A stretch of 23,139 nucleotides of DNA, from NCBI GenBank assembly GCA_934692905.1, contig CAKUUM010000041.1:1-23139 (forward strand), in the 5' to 3' direction. The translations under genes and the position numbers were made by a program. The notes below the pieces were generated by a model that was not told where the DNA came from, searched no databases, and saw only the letters and a program-made list of their open reading frames with translations. This DNA comes from an uncultured Bacteroidales bacterium. GTDB lineage: Bacteria > Bacteroidota > Bacteroidia > Bacteroidales > Paludibacteraceae. Of the stretch, positions 22,456 through 23,139 are shown in pieces. Numbering within the stretch: position 1 is the stretch's first letter; each line of letters opens with the position of its first letter.

Positions 22456-23139
22456 TTACTCTAATTGCAGATTCATCTTATTTTTCAGTTCCTCCAAATG
22501 CGGGTTTTGCTTGGCAAGCAACTTGTACTTCTCCGCCGCAGTGTAAGCACGCGCGGTCTCTGTGCGCGTCTCCACGTCCACCTGCAGCATCAGGTAGTCG
22601 TTCTTCAGTTGTTCGCGCACGATGTTCATCACCTGCTTTCCGAACTTGGCGAACTCCTGCTTCTGCCACGGGTTGGCTACCGTGATGTGGCACAGCCGCG
22701 GGTTCAGTATCTCAGGGGTGGCAGCGGACAACATCGCCAGCAGACGCTCTTCACGCGGGAAGTGTTTGTTCAGACCAACCCACGCGTCTATGAGTTGGTC
22801 ACGTGTAAAAGGGGTCTCGCGTTTCGGTTGGTCGGTCGGTGCCGTGGCTTGCGTGGTTGCTGTTGTTTGTGCCTGGGGCTTGTTCACTACGCCGAGGTTG
22901 CCGAGTGACGGCAGTTTGCCCATCTGCGGCAACGGTTGTGCCTTTGGTGGTGTAGGTGGCTGAGTCTGTGGTGCAGCAGTTGTCGCTTGCGGAGTGGTGG
23001 CTGTCGCTTGTGGAGACGACGCGTCTCGCGTCGTTTTTGACGCAACAGGTTGTGCTACAGGCTGTGGGGCTGTTGCAGGCTTCATTGTTGGCTGTGTAGT
23101 TGGTGCCGCACCTCCTCCGACGCGGGGTCCCTGCAAGCC
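22456..23139 (-). CDS. dnaX: DNA polymerase III subunit gamma/tau, C-terminal part (5' end cut by window)
   Basis: Clamp-loader subunit; only the C-terminal 227 codons are in the window. A low-complexity Pro/Gln/Thr/Ala linker fills the first half, and the end is a globular domain starting at TRDQLIDAWVGLNKHFPREE and finishing KNPHLEEL-type (QNPHLEELKNKMNLQLE), as in Bacteroides DnaX. The AAA+ domain is outside the window. The linker contains a palindromic repeat (encoding TTRDASS) and, at the edge, a probable partial copy of another repeat family (encoding GLQGPRV). Assigned from the C-terminal domain only. It is followed by the metallophosphoesterase gene after 6 bp. Confidence 0.82.
   Translation of the reverse strand, partial: GLQGPRVGGGAAPTTQPTMKPATAPQPVAQPVASKTTRDASSPQATATTPQATTAAPQTQPPTPPKAQPLPQMGKLPSLGNLGVVNKPQAQTTATTQATAPTDQPKRETPFTRDQLIDAWVGLNKHFPREERLLAMLSAATPEILNPRLCHITVANPWQKQEFAKFGKQVMNIVREQLKNDYLMLQVDVETRTETARAYTAAEKYKLLAKQNPHLEELKNKMNLQLE
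23013..23034. repeat. Palindromic repeat, GACGACGCG family, copy C (inside dnaX)
   Basis: GAGACGACGC then GTCTCGCGTCGT, in frame within the linker of dnaX. It shares about 20 of 22 positions with 15734-15755. Confidence 0.65.
23119..23139. repeat. Probable partial copy of the CCCCGT/ACGGGG repeat at the window edge
   Basis: GACGCGGGGTCCCTGCAAGCC resembles the left half of copies 1 and 2 (GCGGGGGTCCCCGTAAGCC and GCGGGGTCCCCGTAAGCC). The right half would lie outside the window. Confidence 0.45.

Overview
The window is bacterial chromosome from a member of the Bacteroidetes, most likely order Bacteroidales. The evidence is gene content (Bacteroides-type lysS, lon, aspS, fabD, dnaX and a BspA-like leucine-rich-repeat protein), the lack of Shine-Dalgarno sequences, and promoters of the Bacteroidetes type. 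Four host promoters (upstream of lysS, fabD, the M23 peptidase and the DUF2971-like gene) all read TTG-N20-TAnnTTTG with exactly 20 bases between the boxes, which gives an internal yardstick for promoters elsewhere in the window. Genus cannot be assigned from sequence alone.

All host genes lie on the minus strand. Reading in the direction of transcription (right to left) they are: dnaX (5' end cut by the window edge), a metallophosphoesterase/PQQ-propeller fusion and a YgiQ-type radical SAM gene, tightly packed as one operon; a long structured leader and a DUF2971-like gene followed by a frameshifted LRR surface protein; a repeat-rich intergenic region; an M23 metallopeptidase; fabD-aspS; then, beyond the prophage, an unknown 216-aa gene and lon; and finally lysS (3' end cut by the window edge).

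Between aspS and the 216-aa gene sits a 6.6-kb integrated ssDNA phage of the Microviridae (Bacteroidetes-type, Alpavirinae-like), with all its proteins on the plus strand: a small 84-aa ORF, the HUH replication initiator VP4, a 109-aa unknown protein, a small lipoprotein-like protein, the major capsid protein VP1, the pilot protein VP2, and a 44-aa membrane protein. A 660-bp non-coding region follows with hairpins and three 37-bp iterons. The phage is bounded by a 16-bp direct repeat inside dif-like XerC/XerD sites, and it carries no integrase.

The most striking observation is at the phage ends. The -7 box of the rightward phage promoter is at the left end, while a matching TTG -33 box lies at the right end. 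Circularisation through the att core joins them at exactly 20 bp into a consensus promoter; in the prophage the host supplies TTA instead. A second consensus promoter faces it, pointing out of the prophage toward the 216-aa gene and lon. In the circle that leftward promoter would run into an intrinsic terminator and make an RNA of about 105 nt antisense to the VP4 leader. Together these suggest expression gated by integration state. This is inference from sequence.

The host intergenic regions also carry at least two families of dispersed palindromic repeats, copies of which have become part of the coding sequence of dnaX and of the LRR gene.
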